A DNA stretch of 64,000 nucleotides from positions 186,001 through 250,000 of the forward strand of contig QEVS01000002.1 in the NCBI GenBank assembly GCA_003577245.1, given 5' to 3'. Every line of letters begins with the position of its first letter. Position 1 is the stretch's first letter. Of this stretch, positions 41,348 to 49,232 are shown one piece after another. The position numbers and the translations under genes were made by a program. The notes below the pieces were generated by a model. That model saw only the letters and a list, made by a program, of their open reading frames with translations. It did no database searches and was not told the DNA's origin. The stretch comes from a bacterium. Lineage in GTDB: Bacteria; Chloroflexota; Dehalococcoidia; Tepidiformales; Tepidiformaceae.

Positions 41348-42365
41348 ACTCCCGGGCTTCGCCGCGGGCGGGGACGCGGGCGCCGACTTCGCGCATGACA
41401 TCGATGACGCCGTTCTGGACGGCGTCGCGGGCGGCGCGGATGGCGCTGAAGACGGCGCGGGCGTTGGAGCGGCCGTGGCCGATGACAGTGACACCATCGA
41501 CGCCGAGGAGCTGGGCGCCACCGTACTCGGTGTAGTCGAGGCGGCGCTTCACCTTGCGAAGCTCGGACATGAGGATGAGGCCGGCGGCGCGGTTCCAGGG
41601 GGTGAGCTCGACGGCCTTTCGCAGCTCACCGAACATGAGCTCGGCCATGCCTTCGGCGGTCTTGAGGACGACGTTGCCGGTGAAGCCATCCATGACGACG
41701 ACGTCGGCAGCGCCGCGGGTCAGGTCTTTGCCTTCGACGTTGCCGATGAAGTTGAGCTTGCCGGCGCGGAGGGCCTGGTTGACTTCGATGACGAGCTGGC
41801 TGCCCTTGGTGTCCTCTTCGCCGATGGAGAGGAGGCCCACACGAGGGTTTTCGTTGCCGAACATTCGCTGCAGGTAGACGGAGCCCATGTGGGCGAACTG
41901 CACCAGGTGGATGGGCCGGCAGTCGGCGTTGGCGCCCACGTCAAGGAGGATGGAGACCTGGTTCTCGCCCGTGGGGAAGATGGTGGCGAGAGCAGGGCGG
42001 CTGATGCCTTTGACCCGGCCGAGGGTGAGGAGGGCGGCGGCCATGGCGGCTCCGGTGTTGCCCGCCGTGACGAAGGCATCGGCCTGGCCGGCCTTCACCA
42101 GCTCGAGCCCGGCGACTATCGACGACCGGGGCTTGTTGCGTACGGCCTCGGCAGGGTGGTCGTCCATGGTGATGACGTCGGGCGCCTCGACCACGCGGAG
42201 GCCGCGGACCTCGGCGGTGCCCTGCATTTCGCGCCGTATGGCATCGGTCTGCCCGACGAGGAGTATCTCCACGCCAAGGCCGCCAAGGGCCATCATCGCC
42301 CCGGCCACGATCTCGTGCGGGGCGTTGTCCCCTCCCATGGCGTCGACAACGATGCGGGCGGTCAT
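41346..42365 (-). CDS. plsX: Phosphate acyltransferase
   Basis: The product is 339 residues with the PlsX N-terminus I-V-V-D-A-M-G-G-D-N-A-P. The central motifs D-V-G-A-N-A-D-C and N-I-G-E-E-D-T-K-G variants are also present (here L-S-I-G-E-E-D-T-K-G). It converts acyl-ACP to acyl-phosphate, the donor for glycerol-3-phosphate acylation. It overlaps the upstream methyltransferase by four bases. The usual partners fabD, acpP and rpmF are not next to it here. Confidence 0.95.
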   Translation of the reverse strand: MTARIVVDAMGGDNAPHEIVAGAMMALGGLGVEILLVGQTDAIRREMQGTAEVRGLRVVEAPDVITMDDHPAEAVRNKPRSSIVAGLELVKAGQADAFVTAGNTGAAMAAALLTLGRVKGISRPALATIFPTGENQVSILLDVGANADCRPIHLVQFAHMGSVYLQRMFGNENPRVGLLSIGEEDTKGSQLVIEVNQALRAGKLNFIGNVEGKDLTRGAADVVVMDGFTGNVVLKTAEGMAELMFGELRKAVELTPWNRAAGLILMSELRKVKRRLDYTEYGGAQLLGVDGVTVIGHGRSNARAVFSAIRAARDAVQNGVIDVMREVGARVPARGEARE

Positions 42366-43129
42366 CCTTCGCTCCTCCGGGCCGTGATTATCATGCGTTC
42401 GCTGTCGTTCGTCAGCGGGCCGAGGTCGTAGTCACCATAGACATCAACCGGCACAAGCCCTGCGAGGCGCAAGAGGCACTCCGCCTCGAAGGGGTAGACG
42501 TAGCGGAGCAGGTGTTCGCTGAAGGCGCGCCTTACCATGCCGTCGCGTGCGGTGGTCTCGTAGGTGACGCGCAGGGCGCGTTGCTGGCGGGCGAGGTCGT
42601 CCTCATGGACGTGCCAGACATCGAGGGTTTCACCCGCGCCGGTTTCGATGGAGTGCGCGAGCAGCGGCTGGCCGTTGGTGGCGGGGTCAAGCCAGAGTGC
42701 AGGGCCGGGCAGGTCAATGGCGAGGATGCCATTGAAGGCGAGGGCCTCACCGAGCAGGTGGAGGGTGACGACCTGCTCTTCGGCGGTTTCGCAGTAGAGG
42801 AAGACATCGGCGGAGACGACGATGAAGCCAAACCGTCCGGGTTCGAGGGCAAGGGCCGAGACGCGCCCCTCGATGAACTCGATCCCGGCTCCCTGCTCGC
42901 CGGCCTTGTGGCGAGCGAGGTTGAGCATGGCGGGCGAAGGGTCCAGGGCGGTGACGCGGTGACCGGCGCGGGCAAGAGCGAAGGCGATACGGCCTGTGCC
43001 GGTCCCGACTTCGAGGACGGGCCGTTCGGTGCGGCCGGCGAAGGCGAGCCAGAGCCCGGTGTCGTCGTTGGCCTGGCTCTCATGGAGGAGGTCGTAGTAG
43101 CGGGCATCGATGGCGTAGGGGTCGGCCAT
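42362..43129 (-). CDS. Class I SAM-dependent methyltransferase
   Basis: The product is 255 residues from ATG 43129 (M-A-D-P-Y-A-I-D-A-R-Y-Y-D). SAM-binding motif I is L-E-V-G-T-G-T-G-R-I-A, followed by V-T-A-L-D-P-S-P-A-M-L. Substrate unknown. The longer frame to 43408 reads through the duplicated 43216-43327 segment and is not a real extension. TAGCAT (43137-43142, minus strand) ends seven bases before the ATG, with no ribosome-binding site, so it is likely leaderless. It overlaps plsX by four bases. Confidence 0.85.
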   Translation of the reverse strand: MADPYAIDARYYDLLHESQANDDTGLWLAFAGRTERPVLEVGTGTGRIAFALARAGHRVTALDPSPAMLNLARHKAGEQGAGIEFIEGRVSALALEPGRFGFIVVSADVFLYCETAEEQVVTLHLLGEALAFNGILAIDLPGPALWLDPATNGQPLLAHSIETGAGETLDVWHVHEDDLARQQRALRVTYETTARDGMVRRAFSEHLLRYVYPFEAECLLRLAGLVPVDVYGDYDLGPLTNDSERMIITARRSEG

Positions 43130-43215
43130 TCGCCCGATGCTAGGAACGCAGGGGTCGGCGGTCAATCGGGGGGCGCGCCTTGAGTGCTTCGGAGGGGTCC
43201 CACGGTGAGGACGCT

Positions 43216-43327
43216 CCTCAGGCAGGGTCAATGCGGAAGACGGGATAGCGGCCGGCGATGCCTTCGAACGCGGAGAGGGGCGCGCCGGGAGCGACGGGGA
43301 AGTGGCGGCGTCCACCGGGCGCAGCGC
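43216..43327 (-). pseudogene. Duplicated 3' fragment of the F420-dependent nitroreductase-family gene (left repeat copy)
   Basis: This stretch is 108/112 identical to 45162-45273 and in the same orientation. On the minus strand it encodes the last ~36 residues of the gene at 45164 (ending Y-P-V-F-R-I-D-P-A) plus its stop, with one Leu-to-Pro change visible. The rest of the gene is missing. Together the copies bracket the island at 43328-45161. Confidence 0.85.
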
Positions 43328-43354
43328 CCCAAATTGGCTATCGCAATCTGGTGT

Positions 43355-43735
43355 ATGAGGAGTTACCATTCTCGGCGGGAAGGGCGGCTGAATGCCCGGG
43401 GTGGTCACGGAGCGATTGCCTGGGATCTCATTGGCTCACAGGTGGCCGATGCGTTTCTCGAAGCGGGAGGGACGAGAGTGGAAAACGTTCACGCCAGCCT
43501 CACGCCTGCTGAGCGGGAGGTCCTACGGCTATTGCTCAATGGAGGACTGGTCCGTGAAATCGCAAGAGAACTCGTAATCTCCGATCATACTGCCCGGACG
43601 CATGTTCGGAACATCCACGGCAAGACCAGCACGCACAGTTTGAGCCAGCTCGTTTCCTGGGGGCATCACCACAAGGCGTGCTGCCTCTTCGGCCGGCAAG
43701 ATACCGCGAACAAGGTATTTTCGGGCCCGGACTAA
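43355..43735 (+). CDS. LuxR-type HTH protein without receiver domain
   Basis: From ATG 43355 the product is 126 residues; the true start is uncertain and the frame runs up to 43184. The C-terminal half is a LuxR/GerE HTH: L-T-P-A-E-R-E-V-L-R-L-L-L-N-G-G, then E-I-A-R-E-L-V-I-S-D-H-T-A-R-T-H-V-R-N-I-H-G-K. No receiver or PAS domain is seen upstream, so it is either a short regulator or the remnant of one. It lies at the left end of the lower-GC island, seven bases before an in-frame ATG of the next gene. Confidence 0.6.
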   Translation: MRSYHSRREGRLNARGGHGAIAWDLIGSQVADAFLEAGGTRVENVHASLTPAEREVLRLLLNGGLVREIARELVISDHTARTHVRNIHGKTSTHSLSQLVSWGHHHKACCLFGRQDTANKVFSGPD

Positions 43736-43741
43736 GGGCGC

Positions 43742-44173
43742 ATGCTAACCCGGCGAGTGAAGTTAGCGATGGGATGGGTATACGGAACCGCGACATGGTT
43801 CCAGACCGGGAACCCTCCCGAGAGCCCTGCCACGTTCTGCGGAATCGGTTACGATCCGGCATACGATCATGCCTGGGCAATGATCACAAATGGTGGCGAC
43901 TCGAGGAACTACAATGACGGCTGTTGCGCCGCCATGCACAACCTGGCATGTGGACAGACCGGGACTACCCTGTACAGTGCAGATTCTCTCATCATGCTGC
44001 AGTACGTTAGAACTATCGACGCTGGACCGTGTCTGACTCACGCCAGTTGCTCACCCAATCTCTGCGGCAGTTTTGATCCAGATCTACTGGTCGATCTCAC
44101 TCCCGGGGCATTTACCGGCCTGGGATTCTCGCTCTACATCGGTCACATTCCAGTTTGGGTCTATCAATCCTGA
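43742..44173 (+). CDS. RlpA/expansin-like double-psi beta-barrel protein, Cys-rich
   Basis: The product is 143 residues. The pattern G-W-V-Y-G-T-A-T-W-F near the N-terminus, A-A-M-H-N-L-A-C-G-Q-T-G-T in the middle and D-L-T-P-G-A-F-T-G-L-G-F plus I-P-V-W-V at the end resembles RlpA/expansin barrels. Seven Cys (one adjacent pair) suggest an oxidising, extracellular setting. Yet no signal peptide is seen, so the N-terminus may be truncated. Base composition is clearly lower in GC than the surroundings. The assignment is by eye. Confidence 0.5.
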   Translation: MLTRRVKLAMGWVYGTATWFQTGNPPESPATFCGIGYDPAYDHAWAMITNGGDSRNYNDGCCAAMHNLACGQTGTTLYSADSLIMLQYVRTIDAGPCLTHASCSPNLCGSFDPDLLVDLTPGAFTGLGFSLYIGHIPVWVYQS

Positions 44174-44186
44174 GGGAGGCTGGCCA

Positions 44187-44828
44187 GTGGTTTCCAGGCG
44201 AAAGGTGATCAAGGTGGGTGCCGGCGGCCTTGTCGTGGCGCCACTTCTCGTCGTACCAGTCTTGCGGGCTGCCGGCGCGGATGTCTTCGTTGCTGGCGAT
44301 CAGGGGGCCGCTCCAGCACCGCCCGGCCCGGTGAAGACCGTTCGCAAGAGTCCCGGTCCCGGCCTTCCCGCACCCGGATACGTGGCCGGGGCAGTCACCC
44401 TCCGCGACGGCGATCACCTGCTCGTTCGCACCAGCGATGGAGATAGAGTGGTGCGGCTCGCCAACGCGGCCATTTGGAAAGGGGAGGCGGTGCCCCCGTC
44501 TGCCGTCGCGATGGGCGACGACATCATCGCAAGCGGAACGGTCCTCGCCGATGGGACGGTAGAAGCGCGCACCCTTGATGTGAACATCGCCCAGGTGCGT
44601 GGAGTCGTGACTGCCACAATTGGCCCGGGCGCGTGGATGGCGCGCGACAAGTTCGGCAGGGAGTTCGAGCTTAGAATCGACCCGCTGAAGCCACCCGTCG
44701 AGATACTTGTGGGCGGATTACCAACGTCTGCAGCTGACGTTGGCGATCCCGTTCCCGGCCACTCGTTCATTGCCATCGGTCTCCTGCTTGCCGATGGTAG
44801 CATTCGCGTCACGCGGCTCTACTATTAG
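44187..44828 (+). CDS. Tat-exported beta-rich protein
   Basis: The product is 213 residues from GTG 44187, preceded by GGAGG (44175-44179) with seven bases of spacing. The N-terminus has a twin-arginine signal, S-R-R-K-V-I-K, followed by a hydrophobic stretch (V-V-A-P-L-L-V-V-P-V-L). The mature part has a Pro-rich linker, then repeated beta segments (V-A-G-A-V-T-L-R-D-G-D, A-S-G-T-V-L-A-D-G-T-V-E-A-R) that resemble DUF5666-type barrels. It follows the beta-barrel gene by 13 bases. Function unknown. Confidence 0.6.
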   Translation: MVSRRKVIKVGAGGLVVAPLLVVPVLRAAGADVFVAGDQGAAPAPPGPVKTVRKSPGPGLPAPGYVAGAVTLRDGDHLLVRTSDGDRVVRLANAAIWKGEAVPPSAVAMGDDIIASGTVLADGTVEARTLDVNIAQVRGVVTATIGPGAWMARDKFGREFELRIDPLKPPVEILVGGLPTSAADVGDPVPGHSFIAIGLLLADGSIRVTRLYY

Positions 44829-45161
44829 CGGATTCTGAGCTCTGTTTCAGTCACAGCGCTCGGCCGCCAACCGCGACGCGGCCGGGACGCATCCAGGATG
44901 GAACAGGTTCCGGACGCCCACGGGGCACGGAGGCGGCGGCCTCCGTTGGGCTGTTGGTAACCGTCCCACCTGTCCACGCAGACAGGGGAAGCCTCCACCG
45001 TGGGAGGCCGGTTCTGTGTCAGGCTGAACCTGCGAGGTGGTTCACTTCCCCTCCCCGGATAGCTGTTGTTTGTTGGGTCGGGCATTCGCAACGGGTACTT
45101 CTCTGACAGTCGTGCACGCAAATGCCTGATTGTCTCGCGGCGTCCAAACCCGGACTGCGGC
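44829..45161. other. Intergenic stretch of the island with two tandem hairpins
   Basis: No gene is seen in these 333 bases. CCTGTC/GACAGG (44969-44974 with 44981-44986) and GCCTCC/GGAGGC (44991-44996 with 45003-45008) form two adjacent hairpins with six-base loops. They may end the island transcript. A T-rich patch (CTGTTGTTTGTTGG) follows near 45063. Confidence 0.4.
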
Positions 45162-45273
45162 CCTCAGGCAGGGTCAATGCGGAAGACGGGATAGCGGCCG
45201 GCGATGCCTTCGAACGCGGAGAGGGGCGCGCCAAGAGCGACGGGGAAGTGGCGGCGTCCACCGGGTGCGGCGC
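45162..45273. repeat. Right copy of the 112-bp direct repeat
   Basis: It is the intact 3' end of the gene at 45164-45655. It matches 43216-43327 at 108 of 112 positions (differences at two adjacent bases in the middle and two near the right end). The centre-to-centre distance is 1946 bases. Confidence 0.9.
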
Positions 45274-45655
45274 GAACGTACTCGCGGAGGACGGGCGCCC
45301 GCTGCTCCACGGCAACGGGCAAGAGGCGCACGGGGCGGCGGCGTCCCTGCCTGATGACTGCCTGGCCTTGGGCCGCTTCGGCGTTCCTCACCCACTCGGT
45401 GTGGGGACCGAGCATGGCCACGAGGTAGCGGGCGCCATCGAGGGAAACGATGACCACGGGGGTGGCGCGCGTGCGCCCCGAGACGCGCCCACGGGTTTCG
45501 AGGGTGGCCTGTCGCCGTGGTGGCAGGCCCAGTCCCGACCACCAGCCCCAGAACCGGTTCAGATAGCGGCCGAGGCGGGTGGGCCGCCAGTCGCGGTAGA
45601 AGAAGCGGTAGAGCCAGTTGTCCTCGGCGGGGTCGCGATGAGTGCTTCGGTTCAT
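45164..45655 (-). CDS. F420H2-dependent nitroreductase-family protein (deazaflavin-dependent)
   Basis: The product is 163 residues. ATG 45655 follows AAGGA with nine bases of spacing. The Ddn-like core is visible: G-R-V-S-G-R-T-R-A-T-P-V-V-I-V, then Y-L-V-A-M-L-G-P-H-T-E-W-V-R-N-A-E-A-A, the pattern used to bind F420. Family members reduce quinones, aflatoxins or nitroimidazoles with F420H2. cofD and cofC at 6 kb show that the cofactor is probably made. Its 3' end is duplicated at 43.2 kb. Confidence 0.8.
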   Translation of the reverse strand: MNRSTHRDPAEDNWLYRFFYRDWRPTRLGRYLNRFWGWWSGLGLPPRRQATLETRGRVSGRTRATPVVIVSLDGARYLVAMLGPHTEWVRNAEAAQGQAVIRQGRRRPVRLLPVAVEQRAPVLREYVRAAPGGRRHFPVALGAPLSAFEGIAGRYPVFRIDPA

Positions 45656-45865
45656 CGGCGGACATCCTTTGCAGGGGAGGTGACGTCAGTTTTGCAGGGT
45701 TGTGTCACGACAGTATGAAGAACCCTGTCACAAAGCCGGAACCGGGCGCGGTCACGGCCACCGGGGCGACACGCAGTGGCCGAAGCGTTCACCGCGCCTC
45801 ACGTCACGCGTCCACCTTCAGCGGCCGAATGTGATGGTGCGCCCCCGGGAGGTTGTGGAAAGAAG

Positions 45866-45973
45866 ATGAACCAGAGACGAAACGCGGAAGTCCGGCCGGC
45901 CCTGTGGCTGGCAGCAGCGGTCGCCCTTGTCGCGGCGCTGGGCCTCGGGATAACGAGCATCGTTCCGGGGTAG
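45866..45973 (+). CDS. Possible small single-helix membrane protein (35 residues)
   Basis: ATG 45866 to TAG 45971-45973 encodes M-N-Q-R-R-N-A-E-V-R-P followed by a hydrophobic helix (L-W-L-A-A-A-V-A-L-V-A-A-L-G-L) and a short tail. Gly/Ala richness and a positive N-terminus fit a one-pass protein. GAAAGAAG lies just before the ATG but is not a strong ribosome-binding site. The rest of the gap 45656-46089 shows no gene. Confidence 0.35.
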   Translation: MNQRRNAEVRPALWLAAAVALVAALGLGITSIVPG

Positions 45974-46089
45974 GCCAGCGTCCACGGAACGGCGCGCAGG
46001 GCCGGGGAAGGACCGGTGAGGGCGGTCGCAGCTGCTCGCCGGCGCGTTGACGGTGCGGTGCCGGCCCTCCGCCGGAGACGGCACGGAAC

Positions 46090-46692
46090 TCATGCCGAGA
46101 CGGGCGTGCGCGGGTAGATCGCGGAGCGCGACGCTTCGAAGGCGGCGATGCGCTCTTCTTCGAGGAGAGTGAGGCCGATGTCATCGAGGCCTTCGAGAAG
46201 GCAGTGCTTCACGAAGGGGTCGATCTCGAAGTGGCGAACGAAGCTGCCATCGGGGGTGGACACCGACTGGGTTGCCAGGTCAACGACGAGCTCGGAAGAA
46301 GCGAGCTCCTCCGCTCGCGCGAGCAGGTGGTCGATGTCCTGCTGGGGTAGTGTCACGGTGAGCAGGCCTATCTTGGCGCAGTTGTTGCGAAAGATGTCGG
46401 CAAATGATGGGGCGATGATCACCTTGAGGCCCATGTCCTGGAGGGCCCACGGGGCGTGCTCGCGGGAGGAGCCGCAGCCGAAGTTCGGCCCGGCCAGGAG
46501 GATTGGCGCGCCCGCGTAGGCGGGATTATTGGTGACGAAGCCGGGGTCCTTTCGCCACTGCTCGAAGGCGAACTGGCCAAACCCGGTGCGCTCGATGCGC
46601 TTCAGGTACTGGGCGGGGATTATCTGATCGGTATCAACGTCGGCGCGGTTGAGGGGGATGGCGCGCCCGCGAACGGCTTCGAACTTCTCCAT
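46090..46692 (-). CDS. leuD: 3-isopropylmalate dehydratase small subunit
   Basis: The product is 200 residues, normal for LeuD. The swivelling-domain motifs are F-G-C-G-S-S-R-E-H-A-P-W-A-L and I-I-A-P-S-F-A-D-I-F-R-N-N. It forms the isomerase with LeuC, 28 bases upstream, converting 2-isopropylmalate to 3-isopropylmalate in leucine synthesis. Confidence 0.95.
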   Translation of the reverse strand: MEKFEAVRGRAIPLNRADVDTDQIIPAQYLKRIERTGFGQFAFEQWRKDPGFVTNNPAYAGAPILLAGPNFGCGSSREHAPWALQDMGLKVIIAPSFADIFRNNCAKIGLLTVTLPQQDIDHLLARAEELASSELVVDLATQSVSTPDGSFVRHFEIDPFVKHCLLEGLDDIGLTLLEEERIAAFEASRSAIYPRTPVSA

Positions 46693-46720
46693 GGGGTTCT
46701 CCTTTTCCGGGGACGGGCTG

Positions 46721-48130
46721 TTAGCGGAGCCACTCGCGGATGTCGACGAAGTGGCCGGTGATGGCGGCGGCGGCGGCCATCTGGGGGCTGACGAGGTGGG
46801 TGCGGCCTCCCCGGCCCTGGCGGCCCTCGAAGTTCCGGTTTGAGGTGGAAGCGCAGCGCTCCCCCGGCATGAGCGTGTCGGGGTTCATGCCGAGGCACAT
46901 GGAGCAGCCCGCGTCGCGCCATTCGAAGCCGGCCTCGCGGAAGATCCGATCGAGGCCTTCCTGCTCGGCCTGGATCTTCACCAGCCCCGAACCGGGAACG
47001 ACCATGGCACGGACCGTCGAAGCGACCCTGCGGCCGCGAACGGTCTCGGCGGCGGCGCGCAGGTCTTCAATGCGGGAATTGGTACAGGAGCCAATGAACA
47101 CACGGTCGATGGGGATGTCCTGGATGGCAGTGCCGGGCTTGAGGTCCATGTAGGCCAGGGCGCGCTCGGCGAGTTCGCGCGCCTGAGGAGTTGCCGCGCT
47201 CTCCGGGCCGGGGACGCGGCCGGAGACGGGGACGCTTTGAGCGGGGGTTGTGCCCCATGTGACGGTGGGCTCGATCTGCGCGGCGTCGAGGGTAACGGTG
47301 GTGTCGAAGGCGGCGTCATCGTCGGAGGGCAGGGCGCGCCAGGAATCGAGGGCGCGTTCCCAGGCGGCGCCCTTTGGCGCGAAGTTGCGCCCTTCCACGT
47401 AGGCGAAGGTCGTTTCGTCGGGGGCCACCAGACCGGCCCGGGCGCCGCCTTCGATGGACATGTTGCAGACGGTCATGCGGCCTTCCATGGAGAGCGAGCG
47501 AATGGCGTCTCCGCGGTACTCGATGACGTGGCCGGCGCCACCGGAGACACCGATGCGCGCGATGATGGCGAGGGTGATGTCCTTGGCGGTGACACCCGGG
47601 TGCAGCTCGCCGTCCACCACCACGGCCATGGTTTTCGGGGGCGACTGGGGGAGGGTCTGGGTGGCAAGGACGTGTTCGACCTCGGAGGTGCCGATTCCGA
47701 AGGCGAGAGCACCAAAGGCGCCGTGGGTGGACGTGTGACTATCGCCGCAGACGATGGTCATGCCCGGCTGCGTGAGTCCCTGCTCGGGCCCAATGACGTG
47801 GACGATGCCCTGGCGCACATCGTCGACACCGAAGAGGGGGACGCCGAATTCAGCGCAGTTCGCGCGCAGGGTCTCGACCTGCTGCACGGAGAGAGGGTCA
47901 GGCCAGGGCCTGTCGCGGTCGGCGGTGGGGACGTTGTGGTCGACAGTTGCCAGGGTCAGATCCGGGTGGCGAACCCTGCGACCGGCCATCCGGAGCCCCT
48001 CGAAGGCCTGGGGCGAGGTGACCTCGTGGACAAGGTGCAGGTCTATGTAGAGGAGGTCGGGCTTGCCCGCCTCGCGGCGTACAAGGTGGCTATCCCAGAT
48101 CTTCTGGGAGATGGTTCGAGGCTCGGGCAT
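46721..48130 (-). CDS. leuC: 3-isopropylmalate dehydratase large subunit
   Basis: The product is 469 residues from ATG 48130, with GGAG nine bases upstream; TTG 48160 would add ten residues. The three [4Fe-4S] Cys are present (G-S-C-T-N-S-R and C-S-M-C-L-G-M-N), as are [13 protein letters not shown] and the R-N-F-E-G-R-Q-G motif near the C-terminus. With LeuD it catalyses the isomerisation step of leucine synthesis. leuA and leuB are not in the window. Confidence 0.95.
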   Translation of the reverse strand: MPEPRTISQKIWDSHLVRREAGKPDLLYIDLHLVHEVTSPQAFEGLRMAGRRVRHPDLTLATVDHNVPTADRDRPWPDPLSVQQVETLRANCAEFGVPLFGVDDVRQGIVHVIGPEQGLTQPGMTIVCGDSHTSTHGAFGALAFGIGTSEVEHVLATQTLPQSPPKTMAVVVDGELHPGVTAKDITLAIIARIGVSGGAGHVIEYRGDAIRSLSMEGRMTVCNMSIEGGARAGLVAPDETTFAYVEGRNFAPKGAAWERALDSWRALPSDDDAAFDTTVTLDAAQIEPTVTWGTTPAQSVPVSGRVPGPESAATPQARELAERALAYMDLKPGTAIQDIPIDRVFIGSCTNSRIEDLRAAAETVRGRRVASTVRAMVVPGSGLVKIQAEQEGLDRIFREAGFEWRDAGCSMCLGMNPDTLMPGERCASTSNRNFEGRQGRGGRTHLVSPQMAAAAAITGHFVDIREWLR

Positions 48131-48199
48131 GCGGCGGTACTCCGGGTGGGTGAGATACAAGCGTATCGCAGGGCTCCGCCGGGCGCATCGCGCTGCGGC

Positions 48200-48901
48200 T
48201 CAAGGGCCGAACTCAACCACCGGGAACGGGGGCTCGAAATCCTTGCCGGAAGGCTGGCCCACCTCCTGTGCCTTCATTGCCAACGAAGCGCCGTCGAAGT
48301 CGCCTTCCAGCAGTAGCAGCGTGCCATCACCCCTGGCGACGCAGAAGACGCCCTCCCCATCGGCGCCCTCGACCTCCCAGCAGCGGGCATCGTGGCCGGC
48401 AATCCGTCGGTCCCTGGCGGGCCGGACCTCTGCGCCGGTGTCGGCGCTGATGCGTTCGAGCAGCGGCTCGACATCGAGAAGTGCGGGGAGAGGGATGGTG
48501 ACGGGGGAGGAGGACTCGCCTTTCAGGCACCGGCCCGGTCCGCCGGACTCTGCGCAGACGAAGCTCGACTTGCCATCGTTGATGAGGACGAAGGTGGCGG
48601 TCTTCCCTTCGAATTCGCCGGAGAGCCCGAGGGCCTGCCGGGGAGGATCGGCCGCCATGGTGAGCGTGGCGGCGAGCTTGCCCTTCTTCGCGTCGGACCC
48701 TGTGACTTCGTAAACGAGCCTGTAGGTGTCGTTGCCAAGGCTTTCGGCGAAGCGGCGGAGGGAATCCAGCCCCGCCGCGGGCGCGGGTTGTGCGTCGTCG
48801 CCCGGGCCGGTGGAGTCACCACCGCCGGGCTTATCGCTGCAGGCAACGGCGGCCAGGGAGAGGGCGAGCAGCGCACCGAGAGCAAAGCGGAAGCAAGGCA
48901 A
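48200..48901 (-). CDS. Hypothetical lipoprotein
   Basis: The product is 233 residues from TTG 48901, supported by AAAGGAGG seven bases upstream. The signal peptide ends in the lipobox A-V-A-C (Cys21), followed by a Gly/Pro/Asp linker. The mature part is beta-rich with long amphipathic strands (L-A-A-T-L-T-M-A-A, A-T-F-V-L-I-N-D-G-K-S-S-F-V-C) and four Cys that could form two disulfides. The fold brings LppX/LprG- or LolA-like lipid-binding lipoproteins to mind, but this is only a visual impression. Function unknown. Confidence 0.65.
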   Translation of the reverse strand: MPCFRFALGALLALSLAAVACSDKPGGGDSTGPGDDAQPAPAAGLDSLRRFAESLGNDTYRLVYEVTGSDAKKGKLAATLTMAADPPRQALGLSGEFEGKTATFVLINDGKSSFVCAESGGPGRCLKGESSSPVTIPLPALLDVEPLLERISADTGAEVRPARDRRIAGHDARCWEVEGADGEGVFCVARGDGTLLLLEGDFDGASLAMKAQEVGQPSGKDFEPPFPVVEFGP

Positions 48902-49034
48902 GGCGTCCTCCTTTCCCGGTTCCTGTATCGCAACCGGGATACTACGGCGGCCGGCGCGTGGCAAGCCCGCACGGCAAGGGAGATACGGGGAGATTCTAAC
49001 CGCGCTCATATGACCGGCGGGATAAGGAATCGGC

Positions 49035-49040
49035 TACAGT
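49035..49040 (+). promoter_or_regulatory. Possible -10 of the riboswitch-controlled transcript
   Basis: TACAGT lies 55 bases before the aptamer candidate; ATGACC at 49010-49015 is a weak -35 at 19-base spacing. The rest of the gap 48902-49232 holds only the riboswitch. Confidence 0.35.
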
Positions 49041-49091
49041 AACCGTGTGGCCACTGTTGTGGACCCGGAGTGAACAACAAGAGAACGAGGA

Positions 49092-49190
49092 GGGTTGCCG
49101 GGGGCTCCTTAGCAAAGGCACGACGCGGGTGACCGCGCTCACGCAAAGCCCACGGGTCCCGCGCTGGCGGGATGGCCGGGCTGCCGACAG
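49092..49190 (+). ncRNA. Cyclic-di-GMP-I (GEMM) riboswitch candidate
   Basis: Several GEMM-I hallmarks occur in order. AGCAAAGGC (49111-49119) is followed by a helix GCGG/CCGC capped by a GNRA-type GTGA tetraloop (49125-49136). The near-invariant ACGCAAAGCC comes next (49141-49150). The second helix CCCGC/GCGGG (49158-49171) follows, and then ATGGCCGGGCTGCC (49172-49185), which matches the 3' core. CTGCCG (49181-49186) is complementary to CGGCAG (49216-49221), which overlaps the ribosome-binding site AGGAG (49220-49224) of the gene at 49233. If c-di-GMP holds CTGCCG in the aptamer, the site would be freed, so an ON switch is predicted. The 5' strand of P1 is not resolved. Confidence 0.75.
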
Positions 49191-49232
49191 GATGGCGGGC
49201 GAGCCGCCGCTCACACGGCAGGAGACAGAGAG

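Noticed and set aside
43184-43354. Upstream part of the LuxR frame as real coding sequence
   Set aside because: It reads through the duplicated repeat in a non-native frame with Arg-rich shadow composition.
44840-45010. Second c-di-GMP riboswitch in the island gap
   Set aside because: It has GGGACGCA but not ACGCAAAGCC, the core helices do not form, and no plus-strand gene follows.
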